In this document: positions 1 to 7,587 of the stretch, piece by piece
Position numbering within the stretch: the stretch's first letter is position 1
How the letters are laid out: every line of letters starts with the position of its first letter
Assembly (NCBI GenBank): GCA_964388835.1
Contig: CAYMBZ010000021.1
Location: 1-23,083, forward strand
Direction: 5' to 3'
From: UBA1738 sp964388835
GTDB lineage: Bacteria > Bacillota > Clostridia > UBA1381
DNA length: 23,083 nt
Made by a program: the position numbers and the translations under genes
The notes under the pieces: model-generated
The model's database searches: none
What the model was told of the DNA's origin: nothing
What the model saw: only the letters and a program-made list of their open reading frames with translations

Positions 1-56
1 GATTATACCATGAATATATCAAAAAATCAAGTCTTTTTATTAAAAAAAATGTTTTT

Positions 57-86
57 TTGAAAAAATGTCATAACGTATGCGATAAT
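57..86 (+). promoter_or_regulatory. possible promoter upstream of spoIIP
   Basis: TTGAAA (57-62) and GATAAT (81-86) are separated by 18 bases, and TGC directly before the -10 gives an extended -10 element. This would suit sigma-A. The segment GTCATAA at 67-73 also loosely resembles a sporulation sigma-E -35 element, which would be the expected class for spoIIP, but I see no convincing sigma-E -10 at the right distance. The 12-mer TTGAAAAAATGT (57-68) recurs exactly at the rnf promoter (4632-4643). Confidence 0.4.
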
Positions 87-125
87 TTAATAATATTTAC
101 AAACTGACAAAAGGAGATGCGGCTG

Positions 126-1211
126 TTGATAAGAGGGACAAGGATGATTGTGATAACGAAAAATAAGCTGACAGCCGCCGTAATATCGGTGTTGATTTTT
201 GCGATTTTTTCGGTAATATCGGTGAGGCTTATAAAGAATGAAGCGATTACGGCATTTTTGGGATATGAAGATATCCTCAGTGATGAATTATTTCCGGCGG
301 AAGACAAAAGCATGGAACATGATACAGCTGAGAAGAAAAGAAAAAATGAGGAGATAAAGGAAAACAGAATATTAAGACACTTTTTTGTGTTAAAAGAGGC
401 GGAAGTACCGACCGAGAAAGAAAATATCGAAGCACCGAAAGCAACTCCCGAAGCGTCAAGTGAGCCGCTCCTAAAATCGGAAAGCGTGAAAATAGACAAA
501 GGGCTTAAGGTTTCAAATGCCACACCGTATCAGGTTAATCCGGAGGATTTTATAAATAAGCCGCTTTCTTTTTCGATTGACGATTCCGGGCCTCAGGTGC
601 TTATCATGCACACGCATACGACAGAAAGTTTCAGTGAGGAAACTTATCCTGCCGGTGCGCCGGATCGAAATCTTGATGAAACAAAAAACATTACGGCGGT
701 GGGTGCCGCCATGGCAGAGGTTTTTGAGAAGAAAGGAATAAATGTAATTCATGACAAAACCGTACATGATTATCCGTCATATAACGGAGCGTATCAAAAG
801 GCGGCTGCCACGATAAATAAAAATTTGTCGCAAAACAGCGGAATTAAGGTCGTTCTTGATGTTCACCGAGACGGAATTACCCGTGCGGACGGAACAAAGG
901 TTAAGCTTGTAACCGACCTTAACGGTGAAAAAGTCGCACAAATAATGCTGGTTGTCGGTTCAAACGTCAATCTGCAACATGATAATTGGCAGGAAAACTT
1001 CAAGCTTGCTTCAAAAATTCAGTCAAAAGCAATCGAAATGTTTCCATCACTTATGAGACCGATAGATTTGCGCCAGGAACGATTTAACGAACAACTGACC
1101 ATAGGTTCGCTGATAGTTGAAGTGGGTTCCAACGGAAATACAATGTCGGAGGCTGTAAACGGTGGAAAAGCGGTAGCGGAGGCGATATCCGCAGTGCTTA
1201 AGCAAAAATAA
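126..1211 (+). CDS. spoIIP: stage II sporulation protein P (SpoIIP), peptidoglycan amidase/endopeptidase
   Basis: SpoIIP is the cell-wall hydrolase that, with SpoIID and SpoIIM, drives engulfment of the forespore. The protein (361 aa) has a short basic N-terminus, one membrane anchor at about residues 12-32, and a charged linker rich in Glu/Lys to about residue 130. The SpoIIP domain follows: HTHTTES at 162-168, DVHRDG around His247, a VGSN segment, and GSLIVEVGSNGNT with Glu332 near the end. These are family-defining blocks of the Zn-type amidase. The start is uncertain. An AAAGGAG box (110-116) sits 9 bases before TTG 126. ATG 117 lies directly against that box and is unlikely. ATG 144, with GAGGG 6 bases upstream, is a good alternative and would shorten the protein by 6 residues. 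No neighbour on the left is visible, so its operon partner (often gpr) cannot be checked. Confidence 0.95.
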   Translation: MIRGTRMIVITKNKLTAAVISVLIFAIFSVISVRLIKNEAITAFLGYEDILSDELFPAEDKSMEHDTAEKKRKNEEIKENRILRHFFVLKEAEVPTEKENIEAPKATPEASSEPLLKSESVKIDKGLKVSNATPYQVNPEDFINKPLSFSIDDSGPQVLIMHTHTTESFSEETYPAGAPDRNLDETKNITAVGAAMAEVFEKKGINVIHDKTVHDYPSYNGAYQKAAATINKNLSQNSGIKVVLDVHRDGITRADGTKVKLVTDLNGEKVAQIMLVVGSNVNLQHDNWQENFKLASKIQSKAIEMFPSLMRPIDLRQERFNEQLTIGSLIVEVGSNGNTMSEAVNGGKAVAEAISAVLKQK

Positions 1212-1212
1212 T

Positions 1213-1250
1213 AACCTCTCGGAGCGATGTTTTTAATGATTGGAGAGGTT
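1213..1250 (+). terminator. hairpin after spoIIP, possible weak terminator
   Basis: AACCTCTC (1213-1220) and GAGAGGTT (1243-1250) form a perfect 8-bp stem starting 2 bases after the spoIIP stop codon. The loop is 22 bases and the following bases (GATTGTTTC) are not a proper U-tract, so termination is plausible but not assured. The rest of the 277-base gap up to the next gene is AT-rich. It holds a palindrome TGTATATACA at 1296-1305 and the promoter at 1420. Confidence 0.4.
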
Positions 1251-1419
1251 GATTGTTTCAGACGTAATATCTGCATTTATTGAATTTCTCACGTATGTAT
1301 ATACAATGCAAAAAAAGAAATATTCGAAAAATTCCAAATTGGGTTATTAAATTATTGTTGAGGTAAATAAGTTATATCACTGTTACCAAAAAAATGCAAT
1401 ATTTATTTTCTTTTTTTAA

Positions 1420-1448
1420 TTGACAATGATTTTTGTATGTGGTATATT
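1420..1448 (+). promoter_or_regulatory. sigma-A promoter of the CE7 esterase gene
   Basis: TTGACA at 1420-1425 and TATATT at 1443-1448 are separated by exactly 17 bases. The first match is perfect and the second 5/6. Transcription would start near 1455, about 34 bases before the chosen ATG. The TTG of the -35 box is in frame with the downstream gene and could be mistaken for a start codon. Confidence 0.8.
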
Positions 1449-1488
1449 TAGAATGAATTTTTTTACGAAAGAAAGAGAGCTGATTAAA

Positions 1489-2457
1489 ATGCCGCTTATT
1501 GATATGCCGGTGGAGGAATTATTAAAGTATGAGGGCAGGAATGAAAAGCCTGCCGATTTTGACAAATATTGGGATGAAGCTCTTGCGGAAATGCACGCTG
1601 TTGACCCTAATGCGGAGCTGATACCTGCGGGACCTGATTTTAAGAATGCGGAATGTTTCGACTTGTATTTTACCGGAACAAAGGGCGCATGTGTTTACGC
1701 TAAGCTGATTAAGCCGAAGAATGTAATAGGAAAGGCTCCCGCGATTATGCATTTTCACGGATATGCGGGTGCAAGTAATCCATCGTGGATTGAATACTTA
1801 AATTATGTAAATGAGGGTTTTGTTGTTGCCGCTCTTGATTGCCGCGGTCAGGGAGGAAAATCCGAGGACTCAAATGCGGTTGTGGGAAATACCTATCACG
1901 GACACATAATAAGAGGACTTGACAGCGAAAATCCGCATGACCTGTTATTTAGGGACAACTTTTTGGATACGGCAATGCTTGCACGTGTTTTAATGGGACT
2001 TGATTATGTTGATGAAAGCAGACTTGTGGCTCATGGAGGAAGTCAGGGAGGAGCACTGACACTGGCATGCTCGGCACTTGTGCCGGAAATTAAGGTTGCG
2101 GTTGCACATTATCCTTTCCTTTGTGATTACAGACGTGTATGGGAAATGGACCTGGCTGCAAATGCTTACGGTGAATTGAAAGATTATTTCAGAAACTTTG
2201 ACCCGAGGCACGAGCGCGAAAGTGAGATTTTCGAAAGACTTGGATATATAGATTTGCAGTTCCTTGCACCTCGTATAAAAGCGAATCTGATTATGTTTAC
2301 GGGACTTATGGACACTGTTTGTCCGCCGTCAACACAATTTGCGGCTTACAACAAAATGACTTGTAACAAGAGATATGTTCTTTATCCGGATTTCGGTCAT
2401 GAGTGGTTACCAGGACTTGGCGATATCGCGTATGAGCATATTATGAAGTACATATAA
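1489..2457 (+). CDS. acetyl-xylan esterase / cephalosporin-C deacetylase family (CE7) esterase
   Basis: A cytoplasmic alpha/beta hydrolase (322 aa, no signal peptide) of carbohydrate esterase family 7. Characterised members remove acetyl groups from xylo-oligosaccharides and other small acetylated compounds. The N-terminus MPLIDMPVEELLKYEGRN and the following PADFDKYWDEAL are typical of the family. The catalytic set is visible: RGQGG oxyanion loop, nucleophile Ser185 in GGSQGG, Asp275 in GLMDTVCPP, and His304 in DFGHEW. Length matches CE7 enzymes (about 320 aa). I chose ATG 1489. The reading frame can be extended to TTG 1420, but that codon is the promoter -35 box and the extra residues have no family match. 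The ribosome site is weak (AAAGAGAG at 1472-1479). It stands alone as a single-gene unit. The true substrate is not determined by sequence. Confidence 0.9.
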   Translation: MPLIDMPVEELLKYEGRNEKPADFDKYWDEALAEMHAVDPNAELIPAGPDFKNAECFDLYFTGTKGACVYAKLIKPKNVIGKAPAIMHFHGYAGASNPSWIEYLNYVNEGFVVAALDCRGQGGKSEDSNAVVGNTYHGHIIRGLDSENPHDLLFRDNFLDTAMLARVLMGLDYVDESRLVAHGGSQGGALTLACSALVPEIKVAVAHYPFLCDYRRVWEMDLAANAYGELKDYFRNFDPRHERESEIFERLGYIDLQFLAPRIKANLIMFTGLMDTVCPPSTQFAAYNKMTCNKRYVLYPDFGHEWLPGLGDIAYEHIMKYI

Positions 2458-2472
2458 ATTGAGAAGTCCATC

Positions 2473-2511
2473 GGGGCGCCCAACGGAGGATAACGGCGGT
2501 GCGCTCCTTTT
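2473..2511 (+). terminator. probable rho-independent terminator of the esterase gene
   Basis: GGGGCGC (2473-2479) pairs with GCGCTCC (2501-2507) in a 7-bp GC-rich stem with one G-T pair, followed by TTTTA and, after ATGGA, another TTTT. The loop is 21 bases and can fold further. It lies 15 bases after the esterase stop. Confidence 0.5.
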
Positions 2512-2567
2512 ATGGATTTTCGGCTTAGGTGATGCCATTACCGAATAATATACATTGGGGGATTTAC

Positions 2568-3416
2568 ATGAAAACGGGACTTATAATGGAGGGCGGCGCA
2601 ATGCGCGGTCTTTTTACCGCAGGAATAACAGATGTTTTTGCGGAAAATAATATAGAATTTGACGGTGCAATAGGAGTTTCCGCCGGAGCGGCATTCGGAT
2701 GCAACATAAAATCACGCCAGCCGCAAAGAGCGGCAAGATATAACATTAAATACTGTCGGGACAGGCGCTATTACGGCTTGGGCTCACTTATTTTTACCGG
2801 TGATTTGTTCGGAGCGGATTTTTGTTATCATAAAATCCCGGAAAAGCTGGATATTTTTGATTGTGATGCTTTTAAGAAAAACCCAATGGAATTTTATGCG
2901 GTATGCACAGACATAAAAACAGGAAATGCCGTTTATAAGAAGTGTGAAAGCGCGGACGGGGATTTTATCGAATGGATAAGAGCATCCGCATCTCTTCCGC
3001 TTGTTTCGCGGATAGTTGAGGTGGAGGGACGTAAGCTTTTGGACGGCGGAATTTCTGATTCGGTGCCGCTTAAATATTTTGAAAATATCGGGTATACAAA
3101 CAATGTTGTTATCCTTACAAGACCCAAAGGGTATCGAAAGGAACAAAATAAAATGATGCCACTTATAAGGCACGCCCTTAATGATTACCCAAATATGGTT
3201 AACGCAATAGAAAATAGGCATAACATGTATAACGCCGAAATGGATTATATCGAGGAAAAGGAGCGTCGCGGCGAGGTTTTGGTGCTTCGACCGAAAAATA
3301 CACTTCCGGTAAATCGCACATCAAGAAACCGCAAAAAGCTTATTGAAACTTATAATGCCGGAAGAAATGTCGGCAAAGAAAATATCGACAAAATCAAAGG
3401 ATTTTTAACTAAATGA
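2568..3416 (+). CDS. patatin-like phospholipase family protein
   Basis: A 282-aa patatin-like acyl hydrolase (RssA/YlbK-type), expected to act on membrane lipids or other acyl esters with a Ser-Asp dyad. The oxyanion motif EGGAMRG is at residues 7-13, the nucleophile Ser38 lies in GVSAGA, and the catalytic Asp159 lies in LLDGGISDSVP. There is no signal peptide or transmembrane segment, so it is probably cytoplasmic or peripheral to the membrane. ATG 2568 is preferred because the patatin fold starts immediately (MKTGLIMEGG) and GGGGG sits 6 bases upstream. GTG 2529 and ATG 2532 would add a 13- or 12-residue tail without family support. Its stop overlaps the start of the permease gene (ATGA, 3413-3416), so the two are probably translationally coupled. 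The substrate is unknown. Confidence 0.9.
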   Translation: MKTGLIMEGGAMRGLFTAGITDVFAENNIEFDGAIGVSAGAAFGCNIKSRQPQRAARYNIKYCRDRRYYGLGSLIFTGDLFGADFCYHKIPEKLDIFDCDAFKKNPMEFYAVCTDIKTGNAVYKKCESADGDFIEWIRASASLPLVSRIVEVEGRKLLDGGISDSVPLKYFENIGYTNNVVILTRPKGYRKEQNKMMPLIRHALNDYPNMVNAIENRHNMYNAEMDYIEEKERRGEVLVLRPKNTLPVNRTSRNRKKLIETYNAGRNVGKENIDKIKGFLTK

Positions 3417-4543
3417 AAACATTGAATTTACCAATAAAATATTTAGTAAGAGCGGGTGAATTTTTTAAGAAAAACGCAGTAATGACGGTTGCACTTTCTG
3501 TTGCTGTTGTCACAAGTATCATCGTGCCGATTGACAGAGAATACGTCGGATATTTTGATTTTAAGACTCTTACATGTCTGTTTTGCGTGTTGGCGGTGGT
3601 GTGTGCTCTTAAAAACATTAACTTTTTCTACATGCTTGCAAGAAAAATCGTTCAATTTTTCAAAACAACACGAATGAGCATACTCGCCTTGGTCTACATA
3701 ACTTTCATCGGCTCTATGCTTATTGCGAATGATATGGCGCTTTTGACATTTTTGCCTTTGGGATATTTTGTGCTGACCGCCGCGAAGCAAGAAAAGCACA
3801 TGGCTTTTACATTTATTATGCAGAATATTGCGGCAAACCTCGGCGGTATGCTGACACCTTTCGGAAACCCACAGAATTTATATTTATACACAAAGTACAA
3901 TATTCCGTCGGCGGAATTTGTTTCGATAATGGCATTGCCGTTTTTTGCGGCGATTACATTGATAACTATCTGCTGTTACTTTGTAAAATCGGAGCCATTG
4001 AGCATTGCGAATGAGAAAATCAAGTTAAACCCCAAACGAACAGTAATATATCTTTTGCTATTCACACTTGCGATTGCGATTGTTTTCAGAGGAGTGCCGT
4101 ATCTTGCCGGGCTTGCGGTTATTGCGGTATCGCTGTTTCTACTTGACCGCAAGGCTTTAAAAATGGTAGACTATCCGTTGCTGTTAACCTTTGTTTTCTT
4201 TTTTGTCTTTGCGGGGAATATGGGACGAATTCCCATAGTGCGCGCTTTTTTTTCAGCGCTTCTTGAAAAAAATACGCTCATATTCAGCATATTGTCCTGT
4301 CAGGTAATAAGCAATGTGCCGTCGGCAATTCTTCTTTCGCAGTTTACGAATAATTACCGCGATTTGCTTTTGGGCGTCAATATAGGCGGCGCGGGAACGC
4401 TGATTGCATCACTTGCAAGCCTGATTACGTTCAGAGAATACATGAAGCACAATCCGGGGCGCGCAAAAAGCTATACAGCAAAATTTTCGCTGTACAATTT
4501 TGCGTTTGTAATTGTTCTGGCTGTTATTGTTTCAATAAAATAA
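3413..4543 (+). CDS. SLC13/ArsB-type permease (ion transporter superfamily)
   Basis: A polytopic inner-membrane protein (376 aa, about ten hydrophobic segments) of the ion transporter (IT) superfamily, which includes citrate, dicarboxylate, arsenite and Na+/H+ transporters. The signature of the first half is seen as a SMLIANDMALL segment (101-111) and GMLTPFGNPQN (145-155). The mirror motif of the second half is SNVPSAILLSQF, followed by the glycine-rich GGAGTLIASLASLI. Both halves keep the Asn-Pro type ligand-loop sequences. The start codon overlaps the patatin stop by 4 bases, and AAAGGA (3396-3401) may serve as its ribosome site. The substrate cannot be read from the sequence: an organic anion is the most common case, and arsenite is unlikely without ars neighbours. 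At 376 aa it is shorter than many ArsB/CitM proteins (about 430 aa) but appears complete. Confidence 0.82.
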   Translation: MKTLNLPIKYLVRAGEFFKKNAVMTVALSVAVVTSIIVPIDREYVGYFDFKTLTCLFCVLAVVCALKNINFFYMLARKIVQFFKTTRMSILALVYITFIGSMLIANDMALLTFLPLGYFVLTAAKQEKHMAFTFIMQNIAANLGGMLTPFGNPQNLYLYTKYNIPSAEFVSIMALPFFAAITLITICCYFVKSEPLSIANEKIKLNPKRTVIYLLLFTLAIAIVFRGVPYLAGLAVIAVSLFLLDRKALKMVDYPLLLTFVFFFVFAGNMGRIPIVRAFFSALLEKNTLIFSILSCQVISNVPSAILLSQFTNNYRDLLLGVNIGGAGTLIASLASLITFREYMKHNPGRAKSYTAKFSLYNFAFVIVLAVIVSIK

Positions 4544-4555
4544 TACATGTGAATT

Positions 4556-4593
4556 AAACGGTATTTGTCCGCTGAGGATGATGCCGTTTTTTT
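4556..4593 (+). terminator. rho-independent terminator after the patatin-permease pair
   Basis: AAACGGTAT (4556-4564) pairs with ATGCCGTTT (4581-4589) in a 9-bp stem with one G-T pair, followed by a run of seven T (4587-4593). It starts 12 bases after the permease stop. This cleanly separates the patatin-permease pair from the rnf promoter. Confidence 0.85.
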
Positions 4594-4631
4594 ATTTGTG
4601 CCGCAATATGAATTAAATTTTTTGTAAGATA

Positions 4632-4660
4632 TTGAAAAAATGTTCTGTTTGTGATATACT
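4632..4660 (+). promoter_or_regulatory. promoter of the rnf operon (extended -10)
   Basis: TTGAAA (4632-4637), a 17-base spacer, and TATACT (4655-4660) preceded by TGA, which gives the extended -10 form TGnTATACT. Expected transcription start is near 4667, giving a leader of about 80 bases before rnfC. I found no other comparable promoter in the small spacers of the following 16 kb; promoters inside coding sequence were not examined systematically. Confidence 0.8.
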
Positions 4661-4668
4661 GTAACAGA
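4644..4668 (+). promoter_or_regulatory. candidate operator overlapping the rnf -10 box
   Basis: TCTGTT (4644-4649) and AACAGA (4663-4668) are perfect inverted 6-base arms separated by 13 bases, placed over the -10 box and the expected start point. This is where a repressor would block RNA polymerase. The arm spacing does not match the usual Rex box (TTGTTAA-N4-TTAACAA), so the regulator is unknown. Confidence 0.4.
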
Positions 4669-4745
4669 TAATTAAATTGGATAAATATAAGCAAAAATTA
4701 ATAATTTAGTGCAATAGGTTATCTACATAAATCGGAGGTGGGATT

Positions 4746-6059
4746 TTGCTTAGAACATTTAAAGGCGGTATGCATATACCGGACCACAAGGAAGATACCG
4801 ATAAAATACCGGTAAGGGATGCGAAGTGTGCGCCGGTGCACATTTTTCCGTTGCAACAGCACATAGGTGCTCTGCTTGATGTAAAGGTTAAAAAAGGCGA
4901 CTATGTCAGGGTGGGTCAAAAGCTTGCAGATTCCGAAGCTTTTTTGAGTGTGCCCGTTCATTCGTCCGTTTCGGGAATCGTAACCGACATACATCCGTAT
5001 CTGCATTCGTCAGGTGCTGAGGTTATGTCTGTTTTTGTTGAAAATGATTTTAAGGACGAACCGTGTGCGGATTTATCTCCGCACAACGTGGATGCACTCT
5101 CAAAGCAGGAAATTCGAGACGTTATCCGAAATGCCGGAATTGTCGGTATGGGTGGCGCGGGATTTCCGACTCATGTAAAACTTTCGCCTCCGGAGGGCAA
5201 GAAAATAACCCATATTATTATGAACGCCGCGGAATGTGAGCCGTATCTTACTTCCGACCACAGACGGATTTTGGAAAATACCGAGGATGTCATTTTCGGC
5301 ATGCGAATTTGCATGAAGCTTTTTGACTTAAAAAAAGGATATATCGGAATAGAAGCAAATAAGCAGGATGCCGCAGAGGCGGTCTGTTCTTTAAAAGACA
5401 GCAGTATTGAAACGGTACTGCTTAAAACAAAGTATCCGCAAGGGTCGGAAAAGCAGTTAATAAAGGCGGTTGCCGGTAAAACGGTGCCGGCAGGAGGTTT
5501 GCCCGCCGATGTTGGCGTAATTGTTATAAATGCCGATACGGCATATCAGATTTCTAAGACTTTTAAAACAGGTATGCCGGTAACATCGCGAATAATCACC
5601 GTTGCGGGAGATTGCATAAAATCTCCTTGTAACTTAAATGTAAGGCTCGGAACTCCTTTCGAATTTGTGATAGAGCAAGCGGGTGGATTTTTTACCGAAC
5701 CGAAAAAACTTTTGATGGGCGGACCGATGATGGGTACCGCTGTGTATTCTCTTGATGTTCCGACTGTTAAAACAACCTCCGCAATTTTGGCGCTTTCGGA
5801 AAATGCCGAGGTTTATGACAGCAATGCGCCATGTATCAGGTGCGGAAAATGCGTCAAACATTGCCCTCAGCGATTAATGCCGCTGTATCTTTCAAAGTAT
5901 GCCGCAGAGGGTAATCTTGAGATGTGCGAAAAATATAACATAATGAATTGCATAGAATGTGGGCTTTGCTCGTACCTGTGCCCCGGAAAACGCGGACCGG
6001 TACAGAACATTCGGTATGCAAAACAAAAAATCAACGAACAAAGGAGGAAAAGAAAATAA
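4746..6059 (+). CDS. rnfC: Rnf complex subunit RnfC (NADH-binding, iron-sulfur)
   Basis: RnfC is the peripheral, cytoplasmic-side subunit of the ferredoxin:NAD+ oxidoreductase that carries the NAD(H)/FMN site (437 aa, normal length). The N-terminus LRTFKGGMHIPDHKEDT is typical. The flavin/nucleotide glycine loop GMGGAGFP is at 134-141. Two 4Fe-4S motifs lie near the C-terminus: C363-C366-C369-C373 and C402-C405-C408-C412. The tail is short and basic, without the long Ala/Lys repeats of proteobacterial RnfC. I used TTG 4746 as the start because GGAGGTGG (4734-4741) sits just upstream and conserved residues begin at once. ATG 4770 would remove the conserved FKGG segment. It is the first gene of the rnfCDGEAB order seen in Clostridia, and its stop overlaps the rnfD start (TAATG). 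Confidence 0.96.
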   Translation: MLRTFKGGMHIPDHKEDTDKIPVRDAKCAPVHIFPLQQHIGALLDVKVKKGDYVRVGQKLADSEAFLSVPVHSSVSGIVTDIHPYLHSSGAEVMSVFVENDFKDEPCADLSPHNVDALSKQEIRDVIRNAGIVGMGGAGFPTHVKLSPPEGKKITHIIMNAAECEPYLTSDHRRILENTEDVIFGMRICMKLFDLKKGYIGIEANKQDAAEAVCSLKDSSIETVLLKTKYPQGSEKQLIKAVAGKTVPAGGLPADVGVIVINADTAYQISKTFKTGMPVTSRIITVAGDCIKSPCNLNVRLGTPFEFVIEQAGGFFTEPKKLLMGGPMMGTAVYSLDVPTVKTTSAILALSENAEVYDSNAPCIRCGKCVKHCPQRLMPLYLSKYAAEGNLEMCEKYNIMNCIECGLCSYLCPGKRGPVQNIRYAKQKINEQRRKRK

Positions 6060-7030
6060 TGGAACACACACTTACAGTTTCATCATCTCCTCACATTAAG
6101 GCGGAGGATTCCATTTCCTCAATAATGCTTGATGTAATAATTGCACTTATTCCGGCATGTGCGGCAGGCGTGTATTTTTTCGGTCTGCGGGCGGCGGCGG
6201 TTATTTTTACAGTAATCGCGGCATGTGTGCTGTCGGAATATGTATATGAAAAAATAACAAAAAAGCCAATAACCACCGGAGATTTATCCGCTGCGGTTAC
6301 CGGTATATTGCTGGCGCTTAATCTGCCTGCAACGATTCCTTTGTGGATGGCGGCTGTCGGCGGTTGCTTCGCGATTGTAATAGTGAAGCAGTTATACGGC
6401 GGGTTGGGCAAAAACTTTATGAATCCGGCCCTTGCCGCAAGATGTTTCATGCTTGTTGCATGGGCGGGAAGCATGTCATTTTTTACCGCTCCCTTTACCA
6501 AAATCAGTGCGGATGCTATATCCTCCGCAACACCGCTTGCCGTTTTAAAAGGAACCGCAGACGGTACTTTACCGACGGCTCTTAACGCTTTTTTGGGCGG
6601 AAAAGGCGGCTGTATAGGTGAAACTTCGGGATTATTGCTTTTAATCGGATTTTTATATCTTTTGATTAAGCGTGTTGTGGATTGGAAAATTCCGGTATGC
6701 TACATAGCATCTTTCGCAGCGTTGATGTATCTTTTCGGAAACAACTCAACGGAATACTCTCAGGGATATTTTGTGCTGATGCACATATTGTCGGGAGGAC
6801 TTTTGCTTGGAGCGTTCTTCATGGCAACCGATTATGTAACAACCCCCACAACACCGCTTGGAACGGTTATTTTCGGAATAGGCTGCGGGTTGCTCACATT
6901 TGTTATAAGAACTTTCGGAAGTTATCCTGAGGGAGTATCTTTCTCAATTATATTAATGAATGTTCTTTGCCCGCTGATTGACAGATATACTGTTCCGAAA
7001 TCCTTTGGGGAGGTAAAGAAAAATGATTAA
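6059..7030 (+). CDS. rnfD: Rnf complex membrane subunit RnfD
   Basis: An integral membrane subunit of the Rnf pump (323 aa, about nine or ten hydrophobic segments), homologous to NqrB, that carries a covalently bound FMN. The flavinylation motif is visible as DAISSATPL with the acceptor Thr158; many homologues have SGAT where this protein has SSAT. Other family signatures are a GLGKNFMNPALAARCFML stretch and ATDYVTTPTTPLG, both typical of RnfD/NqrB. The start ATG 6059 overlaps the rnfC stop by one base, with AAAGGAGG (6040-6047) upstream. An in-frame start further left would lie inside rnfC and is not credible. Covalent FMN needs an ApbE-type flavin transferase, which is not in this window. 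Confidence 0.95.
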   Translation: MEHTLTVSSSPHIKAEDSISSIMLDVIIALIPACAAGVYFFGLRAAAVIFTVIAACVLSEYVYEKITKKPITTGDLSAAVTGILLALNLPATIPLWMAAVGGCFAIVIVKQLYGGLGKNFMNPALAARCFMLVAWAGSMSFFTAPFTKISADAISSATPLAVLKGTADGTLPTALNAFLGGKGGCIGETSGLLLLIGFLYLLIKRVVDWKIPVCYIASFAALMYLFGNNSTEYSQGYFVLMHILSGGLLLGAFFMATDYVTTPTTPLGTVIFGIGCGLLTFVIRTFGSYPEGVSFSIILMNVLCPLIDRYTVPKSFGEVKKND

Positions 7031-7586
7031 CAAACGTGATGGAATTGAAATTATGCGTGTTGGTGCTGTGCTTTTTGCCATTACCGCGATTGCGGCGGCA
7101 ATTTTAGCATGTGTAAACGGTTTTACTGCACCGATTATCACTGAAAATAACGAAAAAACACAGCAAGAAGCAATGAAAGCGGTGCTTCCTGCGGCAGAAA
7201 GCTTTGAAGCGGTTAAGTTTTCGCCGGACACAGGTTCTGTTGTCAGTGAAATATACTCCGCAGGCGATGCGGGAACGGCGATTAAGGTTGCGCCCAACGG
7301 ATACGGCGGAGCGATTTCAATGATTGTCGGTGTGGACAGCGAGTATAAGGTGACCGGTGTTGAAATAATTTCTCAGAGTGAAACCGCAGGTCTCGGTGCG
7401 AATTGTACCAAAGAGGAGTTTAAATCACAATTTATCGGAAAAACCTACGGTGTGTCGGTTTCAAAAAGCGGTGCTTCGGAGAATCAAGTTGATGCAATTT
7501 CTTCCGCAACAATAACATCAAAGGCTGTTGCGCGCGGTATAAATGAAGCAATTTCGATTGTTAAAAGAATGAGAGGGGGCGAATGA
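7023..7586 (+). CDS. rnfG: Rnf complex subunit RnfG (covalent FMN)
   Basis: RnfG (187 aa, NqrC homologue) has one N-terminal membrane segment at about residues 12-33 and an extracytoplasmic FMN-binding domain that passes electrons inside the complex. The FMN attachment motif DAISSATITS has the acceptor Thr163; the same heptapeptide DAISSAT also occurs in RnfD. The motif GLGAN preceded by SQSETAG is also typical. The gene overlaps the end of rnfD by 8 bases, and GGGGAGG (7007-7013) lies 9 bases before ATG 7023. Length and domain content are normal. Confidence 0.95.
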   Translation: MINKRDGIEIMRVGAVLFAITAIAAAILACVNGFTAPIITENNEKTQQEAMKAVLPAAESFEAVKFSPDTGSVVSEIYSAGDAGTAIKVAPNGYGGAISMIVGVDSEYKVTGVEIISQSETAGLGANCTKEEFKSQFIGKTYGVSVSKSGASENQVDAISSATITSKAVARGINEAISIVKRMRGGE

Positions 7587-7587
7587 C

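Noticed and set aside
117..143. ATG 117 as the spoIIP start
   Set aside because: The ATG touches the AAAGGAG box (110-116), leaving no spacing for the ribosome; TTG 126 or ATG 144 are better placed.
1296..1305. TGTATATACA palindrome as an operator of the esterase gene
   Set aside because: It is a short AT-rich palindrome about 115 bases upstream of the promoter, easily expected by chance.
3413..4543. ArsB arsenite efflux pump
   Set aside because: Only superfamily motifs are present, and no arsR, arsC or arsA is nearby.
4644..4668. Rex-binding site at the rnf promoter
   Set aside because: The arms and the 13-base spacing do not match the usual TTGTTAA-N4-TTAACAA form, so only an unassigned operator is claimed.
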